DNA of 43,905 bases from Silene noctiflora (GCA_009801015.1 VHZZ01000078.1:320079-363983), one strand, 5' to 3'. Positions 1 to 11,588 are shown, counted from the first letter of the stretch. Program-made: numbers and translations. Notes: generated by a model not told the origin, from the letters alone.

Positions 1-3000
1 GGTGGCAGGACACATGTCTTCAACGCTTTGCAATTAAAAATCTCAAGCTCTATCAGAGATGGAAATGATACATGATTGACACTGCTATTGCTGAAATCTG
101 GTGTTGGACCCTCTATCGTGAACGTTGCTCCTTTTTCACATCTACCAATAAAGAGGTTGCTCAGGGAAGTAAGGGCATGGCAATCTCTCACAAACATTGT
201 CTTGAGAGGTGCATCGAACTGCAGCTCCCTGGGTAAAGACACAAGCTTCTCACATTTATCTATCTCCAGTGTCTGAAGCTTCAAGTTCACTTCCGCTGAC
301 AACATAGGCGAGGGATTTTGTTTCGTAATCTCCAACGATTGGATGCCAACATTTGAAAGTCGTAGTGTTTTAAGGGATTGAAAATCCAAGGGAGGCATTG
401 TTTCTAGCTCAGGACAATTTCTAACTTGAATAATTTCAAGACGCGGAAATACGATTGTTTCTTCTCCTGTGGATGGCAAGATCCATGTCTTCAGTGAATC
501 GAATTTGTATATCTCAAGCTCTATCAGACATGGAAATGGCACACGATTAACCTTGTTATTGCTCTCGCTCAGAGGAACAGCATAGAAATCGTTTCCTATG
601 CTTTCCACTTTGAGTCCACTCAAAACAAGATATTTCAGACAAGGTAGATGTCCAAGTGTAGGGAGCATCTGGCATCTACTGCAATTCAGTAGCTTGAAAG
701 ATGTGAGATTTTTAAGCAGCGAGGGGGAACTTCCACCCTCAGACACAACTGCCATCCTCACCATCCAGGAAGGAAACGTCAGACCAAAGAAGTTTTGTAA
801 TTCCAGAGATATTATGTTTGGGTGTGGTTGAAGGCCATCCAGAACATCTTCATCATAGCTCCCACCGCTAAATTCATCTCTGTACCAGGCCCAAGCTAGG
901 GTTATATTTGAAACCTTAGCTTTTCCAGCAAGGCCAGCTTTCGTTGCATTCTCCTTAGTTTTCACATGTTCTAGACCAGATATATGGATCTCGCCAATAA
1001 GCTTATGCAGANCCCCAAGTTCATCAATAGACCATCCATTTTCATCATCACCCAAAGCAAGACGAGGTGAGGTGTGAAGGTTAGTTAATTCTAGTAACCC
1101 TCTTGACACGAGCATATGAGTAGTTGTTGGGACGTGAATTAAGTTGCTCAACCTATACAATATTGCTGGGAGGGCCCTCATATTATAACAGTCAAGAAGT
1201 CTGAGTGTTTGTAGAAGGTAAAGTTTCCCGATTGAATCTGGCAATGTTTCGATTGGATTATATGACAGACTGAGAAATCTGAGATGTTTAAGCAAACCAA
1301 TAGAAGAAGGCAGCTCTTTTATGCCACATCNATCGACTGATAGAGTACGCAGGTACTTTGCATGGGCCAACACATTGTGTGGCAGTCCATAACCAATAGA
1401 AATTGTTCTGAGCTTCCTTAGTGTCTTTGTTATAGGAATGNTGGATAGAGCTTGAATATCTTCCGTGTTACTCATAACTAAATGGCGACAACTATCAATT
1501 TTGTGATGATCTTCTGGTTTCCATAACAACAAATCTTTCCCACAAACATCCACCGCAAGATCGTAAACTAAATCATGCATTTTGTATCTTATATTTTTGC
1601 GCTTTACTTCGTCTAGCAATGAATAATTCAGCAAAACCATTAGATACTCCTCACCAATTTCCTCCATTGTCGCACTTTTTGTTTCAGACTCCTGAAGAAA
1701 ACCCTGAGCCAACCAGATACCTACCAGCTCATCTTTTTCCATCAAGTTGCCTTTAGGACAAAAAGCAGCCCAGTAAGCAAAACATTGCTTTAGAGAGGGA
1801 TGAGGCAAATGGTCGAATGTCAACCTTAGTGATGGGAGGATCTGGTTTTCATCATTTTGTGGCAAATCCCATATCTCACTCTTTTCTATTGATTCCCATT
1901 CATGTGGAAGCTGCTTCGATTGAAGCATACCTCCGATTGCTTTTATNGCTAAAGGGACACCTTGACACTTTGCAACAATCTTTTCCCCACTTTCCTCTAA
2001 AATTGAAAAATTTTGAGAAGTCCCACCCGCTGACACTCTTTGCTTTAAAAGAGCCCAACCTTCCTCTTCTGATAGTTCTCTTAACAAGTGTGTTTCAGCT
2101 CGGGATCTCGTTGTGACTTCAATGAGACGAGTGGTGATTAAAATCACACATCCCGGAAGTCCCTCAATCCTCTGCAATGCATTTTTCAGGGAACTCCACA
2201 ACTCTTGATCTTTGCACCATACATCATCAAGGACAAGCAAATACTTTTTATTCTTCAAATTTTCTTGAAGTTTGTTTATGATTGCATCTATGTTGGANAA
2301 ATTTCCTTTATTTGATGTAACATATTCAAGCATCTCATTCAGGATTCTCAGGATGGTGAAATTATCGGACACACTTATCCAAAGCTTTTTCTCAAAATGA
2401 GCATCGATATCTTTGCTGTCATATAGGCATCTTGCAAAGGTTGTCTTGCCAAGACCTATTAGCGCGTATAGGATCAAACCAAATAGTCAGTCAAACAAAG
2501 TATCAAATTATATACTAACTCTCAGAAATTATCTTCAACTTTTCATTATATGGAGACATATTTGTATTTTTATACGTTTTGTAGTTTACACAATGAAATA
2601 TACTAAAATTCAATGGTGTAATTTGGGTTCATCCTCAAAAATTCTACAGATACGACTACTATTTCTGGGATAGAAGAATGAAAAAAGGGTTGGATTTCGT
2701 GGTTCGAAAGATGGTATAAGATCATTACCTATGAATCTATGATAGTTTGAAAACACAATGAAATTATATTGTTCAAGGATATAGATCATGTAAGAGTCTA
2801 GGTGTACAGACTGATTGGCACATAGTATCAAATTCCGGCTTAAGATTTCTCGGGATTATGTCAACCGGTTACACCATATATGCACCCAATATAAGTATAT
2901 AACCTCAAAATGCAGTAATGGTTGCTTTTGATAACTTGACCATGTTGTCATGTAATGACAGATGATTAATACCAACATGATTAGGCATAAAAAAAGTGGA

Positions 3001-4052
3001 AGACGGTAAAACAATTGAAGTTGAAGTCGGATATTCTATCCATTCCACTTTTATTGTCCTACTTTCCATTTTGGGAAGATTGGTAAAATTTCCTTTTTTT
3101 ACCCGTTTAATTAGGAGGGACGTGGACAATGTCATTTTCATAGAGTGATAGTCTACTCATTTTTATCATACCAAACTTTAGAAAACTGACAATTAATTGG
3201 AATAAATTTTGCAGGAAAAAAAAACGATAATAGAAGCGAAATGGAAGGAGCAGTAAGTTTACCTCCAAGTCCGAGGATGGCAACCGTAGAAATGTGAGCT
3301 TCCTGATTACTTTGGCGGCACATTATTTCTAGCAATTTCTTCATCTCATCCTCCCTTCCCACAAATTCAGTAGCATTAGCAGATGCATGTCGTCGAGTTT
3401 GACTCAATATGTCGCTACCTATAAGAAATCTAATATTACGATTCACACTATGGTAATATATCTCTATAATCACATTCTAGTTAAATTATGTTTCTAATTA
3501 TCAATAATATTCAACTCATCAATTCGTTTAATTATTATTCTTTACAGTACCTTCATCATTGTTTGCAGATGTCCCTGCCATCCCATCTGCTGTGATCTGC
3601 AACTGTTTGAGACCAATCTTTTGGGCGTTCTTGTCAAGTTCATCAAACATGGCTAGGGCATCACGAACCCTGTGAGACATCCTAATACGAAATACAATGG
3701 GGTTGTTGTTACGAGTGAAAATGGCTCGGAACTGTTTCAGGAATTGCTTTTTCTGCTCGCGTTCCCTGCGGATGATTTCATAGTCGTAATCATCCATGAT
3801 ATCATCAGCAACATAAGCCACATCCTTGACTTTCAGAAGCCAATCATTGACCTGACCTCTCTTGTCAGCATGCTTTGCACTCCCTATGTCCTTGAGAAAG
3901 AGCTGGAGGTCTGAGAATTTGCTCTTAAGTTTTTCAAGCTCATCCTTGAGACCCCACACCAGCTTCATCTCGTCTACGGTTCGACCCATTAACAGCTCAC
4001 CCATGGCCTTAGCGGCATCAGTGGCCAAGCTAATGGCCGCCGCTTCAGCCAT
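1..4052 (-). CDS. CC-NB-ARC-LRR (RGA-type) disease resistance protein, 3' end beyond window
   Basis: Intracellular NLR immune receptor. The exons I infer are 4052-3551, 3418-3263 and 2455-1, with phase-1 introns at both junctions. The frame is open through the whole of exon 3 to the window edge, giving at least 1037 codons. Start: ATG at 4052 (MAEAAAI); the GTG just upstream is not needed. Residues 1-165 form an Rx-type coiled coil with an EDVID-like stretch (VADDIMDDYDYE). The NB-ARC follows: FVGRE, P-loop GLGGLGKTT (about 217-225, assembled across intron 2), kinase-2 YLLVLDDVW (about 295), ITTR, GVPLAI (about 385), CFAYWAAFCP (about 445) and MHDLV (about 512). Leucine-rich repeats start near residue 560 (LPSSIGLLKHLRFLSLSYN) and continue to the edge. 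Family knowledge: such proteins detect pathogen effectors and switch on ADP/ATP exchange. Five single N bases fall in exon 3; N1331 would give a stop if it were A. The stop codon and 3' UTR are not seen. Confidence 0.93.
2456..3262 (-). other. Intron 2 of the NLR gene, splitting the P-loop
   Basis: The donor GTAAAC follows codons for GLG plus one base of the next glycine, and the acceptor TAG precedes GTCTTGGCAAG. Joining them restores the glycine codon and gives an intact GLGGLGKTT. At 807 bp the intron is AT-rich; I see no second gene inside it. The short ORFs it contains on both strands have no recognisable domain. Confidence 0.85.
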
Positions 4053-4192
4053 CACAATGTATAGGCAAGGGGATGGTTTGGAATAGAGTTTTTGTTGAAC
4101 ACAAGATTTTCAATTTGGAGGGTTTGTTTGGAATAGAACACAAAAAGAGTAAAGGAAAACAGATGGTTATATGGACAGAAAAAGTGGGATCT

Positions 4193-4547
4193 GATACCAA
4201 ACTTGAGATTATGGACTAATAAAGTTTTGGTAAACAGATGCTTCTCAATTTTCAAAAGGATAACCCTTTGATACCAAACTTGAAATTATGGACTAATAAA
4301 GTTTCACAAATTCTCATTGAAGAGGGACACTATCCGTCACAAGCTGAAGACGGATAGTACCCCTCTCACAATATGCAAGTGACACTATCCATAATGTACT
4401 CAATTTTCCCCCACTTGCCCTCCCACTTGTCTTATTGTGAGAGAAGCATTATCCGTTTTCAACTTGTGACGAATACTGTCCGTCACAAGCAAGACGCTTT
4501 GATAAAGTTTTGGGAACAGATGCTTTTCAATTTTCAAAAGGATAACA
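4193..4547. repeat. Tandem duplication (about 76 bp), second copy interrupted
   Basis: Unit 1 (4193-4268) runs from TGATACCAAACTTGAGATT to TTCAAAAGGATAAC. Unit 2 restarts at 4269 with the same opening, is interrupted after ATAAAGTTT, and resumes at 4502 with ATAAAGTTTTGGGAACAGATGC through the same end. The intact first unit acts as an in-place 'empty site' for the insertion in the second. It lies just upstream of the NLR start codon. Confidence 0.8.
4305..4501. mobile_element. 197-bp MITE, MULE-like (9-bp TSD)
   Basis: It is flanked by the 9-bp duplication ATAAAGTTT (4296-4304 and 4502-4510). It carries long inverted arms at 4335-4381 and 4424-4471 that share CGTCACAAG-TGAA-ACGGATA and CTCTCACAATA. 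The outermost ~20 bp of the arms are more diverged. A 9-bp target duplication is typical of Mutator-like elements. There is no coding capacity. Confidence 0.75.
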
Positions 4548-5536
4548 CGGTGACGTTAATGCATTTTCCTTCTTAAAAAGAGTAACAGAGAAAAGATGGT
4601 CATGACTACGGGCGGCAATCGGATCAGTCGGGACAGGTTTGGGTCGGATCGAATCGAGTTCGGGTTATATCGAATTCGGGTTATATCGGGTCGTAAGGAC
4701 TTAAAAGTTCTATAAACGCCACTCAATAACTAAATTGTAGTCCCGACAAAGGTAGTACTCCCTTTGTAATTAGGTAATTATGTAATGTTCTTGTTTGACT
4801 TTTTGCTGTTTTTTATGTGACACCTTGATCACGTTTCTTTGCCTTGTGATCTTTATATATTATTATTTATTTTTTGTAAGAAAAATATTTTTATGAAATT
4901 ACTCCCTTACAAAAAAAAAAAATTTAAAATCAGCCTGCTTAAAAATTGCTTGCAATCTCCATCAATTTTTGAAACTTTCCTCCATTTATCTGCTTTAATG
5001 ACTAAAATGCTCCTCCCTTAAACTATGTCCAAGCAACGTCACCAACTGGGTCATAACCTTATTGGGTCATACTAATGACACATTAAAGTAGGATTAAGAA
5101 AGTCATTTGGATGACTTTGGATAAAAAAGGGTCAATTTATGACCTTGTGACCTTGAGTTGAACATGGCGACCTTGTTAGTGACCTTATACCTGTCATATT
5201 GTTATTGGTTTATAACCAAAAAAAGTAGAAACCAAAAGAATATGTCGGTTGACAGCCTACTGTGTTACCCATGTTTGCAAAAGGTGAAAGTTTAACTGGT
5301 AAAAAAATGAAATCGAAATTATGGATTAAATCAAACTAAAATAAATGATGTGCATACAAAAAACGACTAGATCTTCTATCAAATGAACTCAATTTTGATA
5401 GTTTTTGACCCAGTTTAATTTTTTCTATATTCTTATATTATATATGCTCCAATCTCCATTATACGGAGTATCAACAACAGAAAATCCAGATTGAAAAAAA
5501 AACGCCCGGTGGTGATTTAATATGGAATATTACCTA
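4502..5536. other. Gene-free intergenic DNA
   Basis: After the MITE comes a short degenerate run of TCGGGTT/GGATCGAAT motifs (about 4615-4700), similar in style to 36890-37170. The rest is AT-rich sequence with no coherent ORF. A lone fragment resembling a Stowaway end (TACTCCCTTTG) is near 4755, without a matching partner. Confidence 0.6.
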
Positions 5537-5575
5537 TGATGGTGGTGATGGTGATGGTGATGGTGACGGCGGTGT
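5537..5575 (+). repeat. GGTGAT microsatellite
   Basis: Imperfect run of GATGGT/GGTGAT hexamers ending in GACGGCGGTG. The neighbouring sequence up to about 5970 shows no recognisable gene. Confidence 0.8.
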
Positions 5576-5970
5576 TGCTGCTAGTCTGCAGCAATCTTTG
5601 GTTTGGGGTTAATTGTCTGAGGAAAAAGATAATTGATTGGGGATGACTTGATCAACAAAGAAATTAGAAGGGAAATATAGGTGGGGTTGGAAATGTTTGA
5701 AAAGATTGGAAATTGGAAAATTATCAGGTTGATGACCTTCTGCTTGGGAGGATGAAAGTGAGTCAAAATAAATAAGGTGAGATTAAGAGTAAAAACATTG
5801 ATAACCCGATTAACTCGATCTTCTGCTTTGGGATAGTCTTATTAATAATCCTAGATTAAGGCTATCGATTAGCCGTAACATTCACCACAATTAAAAGTAC
5901 TAAAAATCATTACTTTATTTACAATGATTCCAGGTTTCCACTAAGCTTGTAACTACTTAGTGTTGTAGTG

Positions 5971-6060
5971 TCCGTCTTGGTTAAGACGGCCACTATCCGT
6001 CTTAACCTTAAGACGGATAGTGGCCCTCTCACACACTTGCAAGTGGGAGTGGCAGTATAC
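5971..6060. mobile_element. Hairpin remnant of the GACGGATAG MITE family
   Basis: A perfect 17-bp stem with a 2-base loop spans 5989-6024 (GCCACTATCCGTCTTAA / its complement). It is preceded by a second, smaller hairpin, CCGTCTT-GGTT-AAGACGG, at 5972-5989. The following CCCTCTCACA and GCAAGTG match the arm of the 4305-4501 element, so this is probably a partial or rearranged copy of that family. Confidence 0.6.
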
Positions 6061-6243
6061 TTGCTCTTATGAGTTATCGACGAGTATTTCCTGTAACATA
6101 TGCTATAATAGCAAAGACGATGTAGAGAGTGATTTGAGAGTAGGATTGTTGTAGGCCAAGTAGTTGCAAGAAAAAGTAGTTCTTAGAATGCATCTTAGTA
6201 ACTCTCAAGTCCAAACTTAAATTGTAATGTTAAATTGTAGTTG

Positions 6244-6319
6244 AGAATCGAACCCCCAACTTCATGGTCGAGCTAAGAAAGTTCTTACCACCTGAGGTAA
6301 CTCTTGTTCTCTTTACGTT
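6244..6319 (-). mobile_element. tRNA-derived SINE-like fragment
   Basis: On the minus strand a tRNA-type A box (GTTACCTCAGGTGGTAAGA) is followed about 35 bases later by a B box (GGGGGTTCGATTCTC). The 9-mer TTGTAGTTG occurs on both sides (6235-6243 and 6320-6328) and may be a target duplication. No proper acceptor stem is visible, so it is not a tRNA gene. Confidence 0.5.
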
Positions 6320-6328
6320 TTGTAGTTG

Positions 6329-8889
6329 GTATGTTAAAAATCATTTCCAAGAATAAGTTGCGTTTACTTTTTTTATTTTTTAAAGCATGATCTTTGTGTA
6401 TCTAGTTTGTGATATATGAGTTGGGTTGGAGGGTGGATAGGTGGTGCTGGGCTAGCGAGGGTGGATGGGTGGTGTTGGCGTGGGAGAGGAGGGGTGGTGA
6501 TTAGGGACGAGGGGTGGCGACTGGTGAGAGCATGAGCATTGGGATGGTGGGTTGAAATTATGAATATTGGATTGACTCTTGGTTTGGGATTATCCAACCC
6601 TAGTTGGACCCAATTTGAGAATTAAGTTTTTTTTCCAAACCAAAATGACAAATAGTTTTTTTAGAACATTATTTTGAAAAAAGATTCGGGTTAGTTGGTG
6701 TTTATCTCTAACACGGAAAACTTTGTGCATATGGTACCCCTACAGTATATATTTCGTATTTTATGCACATAATACTTGATTAGTACAAAAAACCAACAAA
6801 GACCAACACTATTTCACCAAAGCAATTTGGGAATCATAGAAGAGATAAAAAAAATAGGCATATATATTAAATTATGATGTTTTTAGTTCCGGTGCCATGC
6901 CATAATTTTCCGGTAATAAAATTAACGGAAACAGGTAAGTGGGGTGAGATGCACGTTAAGAGAAACCTTTGGCGATAATTCGCTCAGTTTGAAAGTACAG
7001 GGGTGCATAATTGCACGTAAGAACAAACGTTTAGGGCAATTTGCCGCTTTCCCCAATTTAAACTAATCGACGTTAAACGAATAAACTTGCAAAAAAACGT
7101 CTTACCTCGTTTCGATCAACCTCGACGATCATCCGTACCCATGATTTTTCCCGGATTCAATGGCGTCGTTTCGATCAACCTCGTCAATCATCATTACCCA
7201 AACGTGAATTGCTCATCTTCTGTTTCCTTCAAACCCAATTGATTTTCTAAATTGCCTATTTAAATCATCAAAATCAGGTAATTATCATTACCCAGATTTT
7301 ATAATTGTGTTCGCCGAGTTTGTGTTTCTTTGTTGAAGGAATTAAAAATGGTAAACGTGGGATGGATCGAGAAGGGTTTGGCTCATCATCTTCTGCAAAT
7401 GGTTTTGATTGAAGCCTTGTTGAAGGTTTTTTTTTTTTTTTGTCAAGTCTATCATGTTTGATCGAAGGTTTTTGGTAGTTTATTACCGTCTTTCTTGCTT
7501 GTGACGGTCATAGTTTGTCTTGTTTCATGTCATCTATTTGTGACGAATTTTGTCCGTCATAAATGAGAACTTGTTAGTTTATTATTTTCCCGATTAAATG
7601 GATATTGTTTTTTCGCTAATTCGTATAGTTTAATTGGTTTCTTTGTTGGTTTTTTTGTCATTAATTGAATTCGTTAAATTTGGTTTTTAATTCGATTGAT
7701 TTACATGCGAGTAACCTTGTCCATTTAGTTAATTTGTCGACGATTTAAAGTAATTAGTCGACAATTAGTCATGAACTTTCAACTTTGCCCTTCTCATGAC
7801 CTTTTACATTATTTCTCTCTAACCTCTTCCTAAATAAATTTAACTTAGATTTTTTTTTTTAAAAAAAAAGGGTTCTGAACATGACAAAAATGTGATCAAA
7901 CCAATCGAAACGACTAATTAATGCAATTAAACCAATCAATTCACTCTTTTAGTCGCCGTTGTGAACAACTATCACGAATAGGATAACACTTCAAGGTAAA
8001 CGAGCATCAGAACAAAGGTTTAGAAAGCATAAGCAACAAGAATATAAACCCACCCCAAATTCCCAAAACAACAAGTTTGAAATCCGTCTATAACAAGGGT
8101 CAACTTTAAACGATCATAAGGATATGAGAACGAAGTAATTCTAATTGGAGAACAGTAGGTCACACGCCCCAAATAGACAATTTTACGAAAATTCAACGGT
8201 GTAGGAAAAGTTTGGGACATACATCCATATCCAGACCTAGGTTTGGACGTGTGTGATCCATATCCGGGTCTTTTTTAAAAAAAAAAAAAAAGTTAATTAG
8301 TTACAATGTCAATATTAGCAACTCGCCGTTTCGATTTAGAATACAAATCGTTTCATTTTACGTCGATTAATGTTGTTTCACTTAGTAATCTGTTGTTTTT
8401 ATTTAAAAAAAAAAAAAGATTCATTTTACATTGATTAATATAAATTTCATGGATTCACGGATCATACCTAAAATTCTTCAATTATTTGTTATTCGATATT
8501 AGTTGTTAGTTTTGATTTGTCGATTAAATTGTTTGTCGATAGTTTGATTGAAATGTTTGGGTTTGGAGGAATTTTGGGAAGTTTATTAACTATTCTCGAC
8601 GATTTTTAGGAATTTATCCACGCCAAATAACAATTGGGTTTTTTAAACTATTAGTTAATACTTAATACGCTCGTCTTATGGTAAAAGACGACCTTATACA
8701 ATAAATTGTACTGTATATGCTTGTACTCTTGTAGTATTGTGGTTCTATGGGCATGAATGCCCTGTTGATATGGGCTATGGCTCATTCTTAACAAAGCCCA
8801 ATACAGCTAAAGTGTCTCTCAATTCCAATGCTCTTTGCTCTGCAAGGCCCAACTCAATTGAAACAAGGCTCGATTTTACTATTTGTGTT
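6329..8889. other. Gene-free intergenic DNA with a possible gene-start relic
   Basis: There is a G-rich patch at about 6415-6545. At 7113-7147 and 7169-7203 a 35-bp segment (starting TCGTTTCGATCAACCTCG) is duplicated. Downstream, an ATG at 7362 opens MDREGFGSSSANGFD and then stops. That looks like a leader plus truncated first exon, but I cannot name a parent gene. Homopolymer runs lie near 7430, 7850, 8275 and 8405. The remainder shows nothing I can interpret. Confidence 0.4.
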
Positions 8890-8890
8890 A

Positions 8891-9396
8891 GAGTTTTTTG
8901 CGAAAAACTACCTAATATTTACCCCATTTTCATAAATACTACCTAAAGTTTTTAATTTTGCGAGAAACTACCTAATATTTTTTAACTTTTGTCGAACACT
9001 ACCAAATTGAAATTTCCGATCAAATTAGACAAAATTCTTAATCGAAAACATTTTTTTTGGCATATTACATACACTATTTACTTTACTTAACCACCGCCAA
9101 CTGTTTTGATTAGCTACTAACTTAGTTACTTCAATTTTTTTACTTCAATTTTGACTAGTTTGGCTGAGATTGTGGCTAATTTGGACGAAATGATGACTAA
9201 TTTGATTGGCATTTTGATTTGTTTGTCGGAAATTTAGTTAATTTGGCAAAAAAATTGTCGATTTTGCTCATTAATTTCAATTTGGTAGTGTTTGACAAAA
9301 TATATAAAACATTATGTAGTTTCTAGTAAAATTAAAAACTTTAGGTAGTATTTATGAAAATGAGGTAAATACTAGGTAGTTTTTCACAAAAAACTC
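8891..9396. mobile_element. 506-bp MULE-type MITE with 9-bp TSD
   Basis: Terminal inverted repeats of roughly 120 bp begin GAGTTTTTTG and continue GAAAAACTACCTA. The right end, read in reverse, repeats CTACCTAAAGTTTTTAATTTT and CACTACCAAATTG. Perfect 9-bp direct repeats TTTGTGTTA flank it (8882-8890 and 9397-9405). The interior is AT-rich and non-coding. Confidence 0.88.
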
Positions 9397-9872
9397 TTTG
9401 TGTTATGATAGATACGGAGTATGACTTTGTAGACTTTGTACATCAATTTTTCATGATATATTCTCAACAATTTTTTTTTAATTAACTTATGGCGTATAAC
9501 GTAAAAGCGACATAATAAACCCTCCACGTATTATAATTTTCATTAAAAAAAAAGTACAATGGCTCTAGGGGTGGGGGTGATTTTTCTAGGGTAAGGGCTC
9601 GAGGTGTCCGACGAGGTTTAGTAGGAATCGTCGTGAATGCACACTTGCACCAGTATTTTGTAGATCGCCTGTGACGGGGTGGGTTGGAGTGGAAGGCTGT
9701 CTACGGTCTTAAGCATTGAAAAATGAAACCGTATATCGATATTGTATGAAATATTTATGAAAATAAGTATACGATTGAGAGAAATTGGTACTCTCTTCGT
9801 GTCAGTCATTTGTTAACCTATTTTATTTTTGAGTTGTTCATTCTTTTGTTTATCTCTTCACAAGGTAATTTA

Positions 9873-10221
9873 GGTGTTATCTGGCCAAGCTTTAAAAGTG
9901 TTTTTCTAATTGAAAAAGTAGTAGCTTGGTCAAACACTATAAATTAAAAAATTTTAAAACTAGTTTTAAAAAGTCAAAAACTGATTACTCAATCCCAACA
10001 GTAGAAGTAGGTATTTGCTACTTCTACTTTTATCATAAAGAGCAAAAAAAATAAAAATAAAAAATGGATAAATGTTGTTAAGCCAAACATATAAATTTTA
10101 TAAGAAACCGCTTTTACAAAAGTATGGCAAAACAACCAATTTTTTTTCCAAAAATTAACTTATGAATAAACCCTTTTTAAAAAGCAAAAACTATTTCACA
10201 CAAGTAAGGGCAAATAACACT
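9873..10221. mobile_element. 349-bp MITE, possible Harbinger type
   Basis: Ends are GGTGTTATCTGGCC and, inverted, AGTGTTATTTGCCC. TTA flanks both sides (9870-9872, 10222-10224), which would fit a PIF/Harbinger 3-bp duplication but is weak evidence alone. It contains a central hairpin AGTAGAAGTAG / CTACTTCTACT (10000-10028). The ~470 bp between this and the previous MITE shows nothing recognisable. Confidence 0.45.
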
Positions 10222-10328
10222 TTAATATTATATCTCAATTATCGTCAACTTATCATCTAATGACAATAATCCAAATCATCCCTTCCTCTGTCGCTAGTAT
10301 TTGTACAAATAACGAAGGTAAACAAATA

Positions 10329-10586
10329 CTCCCTCCATTCAACTCCAGACTACTACTATCTATTTTGCACACTATTCACAAGCGAGTATTCAAATTCAAT
10401 TTTCTCTCAATACGTAAATGAAATTATATTCATGTGAGATCTTGTTTAATTCGTCTTTACGAGTATATTATAAATATCTAACTTTTATAATTTTTGCAAA
10501 TACATAGGTAACGATATTTACTTCGTAAAACACACGTTGACAAACGTGAGAAAACAAAGTGGTAGTGTGAAGTTGACTGGAGGGAG
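10329..10586. mobile_element. Stowaway-like MITE (258 bp)
   Basis: It is bounded by TA on each side (10327-10328, 10587-10588). The inverted ends CTCCCTCCATTCAACT and CTCCCTCCAGTCAACTT (reverse of the right end) match the Stowaway/Tc1-Mariner signature. No ORF. Confidence 0.85.
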
Positions 10587-11020
10587 TAACTAACTAGGAG
10601 GGAGGGGTTGAGGGAGTAAATAAAAGAGTAAATACTTTTTCGGGAAATTCACGTGGTACCTATGAATCTTTCGAGTTTGGACATACTATCCAATATTTCA
10701 AGTTTTTGTACATGGTATTCTTTATGTGATTTGCATGGCTAAATGCTTTATTTGTCGATATAACAAAAATCAATCGAGCTGAACACATAGAACATATTTC
10801 GAAATTGGCCAAAATTTTCTAAGATGACCATCTCATCATAATGTACAATTTGAAAAAAAAAACTATTTATCAATGGACTTTTTTAAGGTTTTTTTTAAGA
10901 ACTATAAAAAGTACATGTTGTGATTGAAATCAAACCTAGATCATATATAATGTTCATAAACTTAAAAACTTGGATATCAACCTATCAGATTGAAAATGAC
11001 AAAGCTCAGAACTACCACGA

Positions 11021-11260
11021 GAATTTTCCGTACGTTTTTAATACTCCTAAATCCGGATATATATTCAAAAATCAAATTATATTTTTGAGAATTTTCAATA
11101 CGTTTTTAATTCTCCTGAATGCTAATATATATTCAAAAATCAAATTATACTTTTGAGAATTTTCCGTAGGTTTTTAATACTCCTGATTCCTGAATCCTGG
11201 TATATATTCAAAAATCAAATTATATTTTTCGAGAATTTTCAGTACGTATTTAAATTGGCT
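11021..11260 (+). repeat. Tandem repeat, about 68-bp unit, 3.4 copies
   Basis: Units start at 11021, 11089, 11157 and 11233 (partial). Each begins GAATTTTCNGTACG and contains TATATTCAAAAATCAAATTA. It lies 0.5-0.75 kb upstream of the LysM-protein start, so it may sit in the promoter. Confidence 0.85.
11247..11255 (+). promoter_or_regulatory. Possible TATA element of the LysM gene
   Basis: TATTTAAAT lies about 80 bp before a long CT-rich tract (about 11370-11480) of the kind often found just after plant transcription starts. This is the best candidate in the region but rests on position and composition only. Confidence 0.3.
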
Positions 11261-11588
11261 TTTTTACCCCTAAATTGGTCCAAAAGCCACTCATTATTCC
11301 AAGGGCAATTTAGTAAAATAGAAATAATACTTGTCCTGTCTCTATGAGCTTGTCTCGAATTCCAACACACCTCTGTCTTCCAAACCACTGTCTCCCACCA
11401 TTTCTGTTTTCTTGTCTTCTCTCTTCCCTTTTTCTCACTCACACTTCTCACCTTTTCAATTTTCCTCCATTTTTTTCTTCCTTACATTTTCCCATTTCTC
11501 TTAAAACCTTCAAAAGTTTCAATCTTTGTTCTTATTTCAAGTTTATAGCCGTTAATCATTCATCCTTATCCCAAAAATCACCCAAAGA

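Noticed and set aside
1817..2116. 99-codon plus-strand ORF
   Set aside because: It lies opposite the NB-ARC coding sequence of the NLR; a shadow frame without motifs.
5581..5766. 61-codon minus-strand ORF
   Set aside because: Next to a microsatellite, low complexity, no family resemblance.
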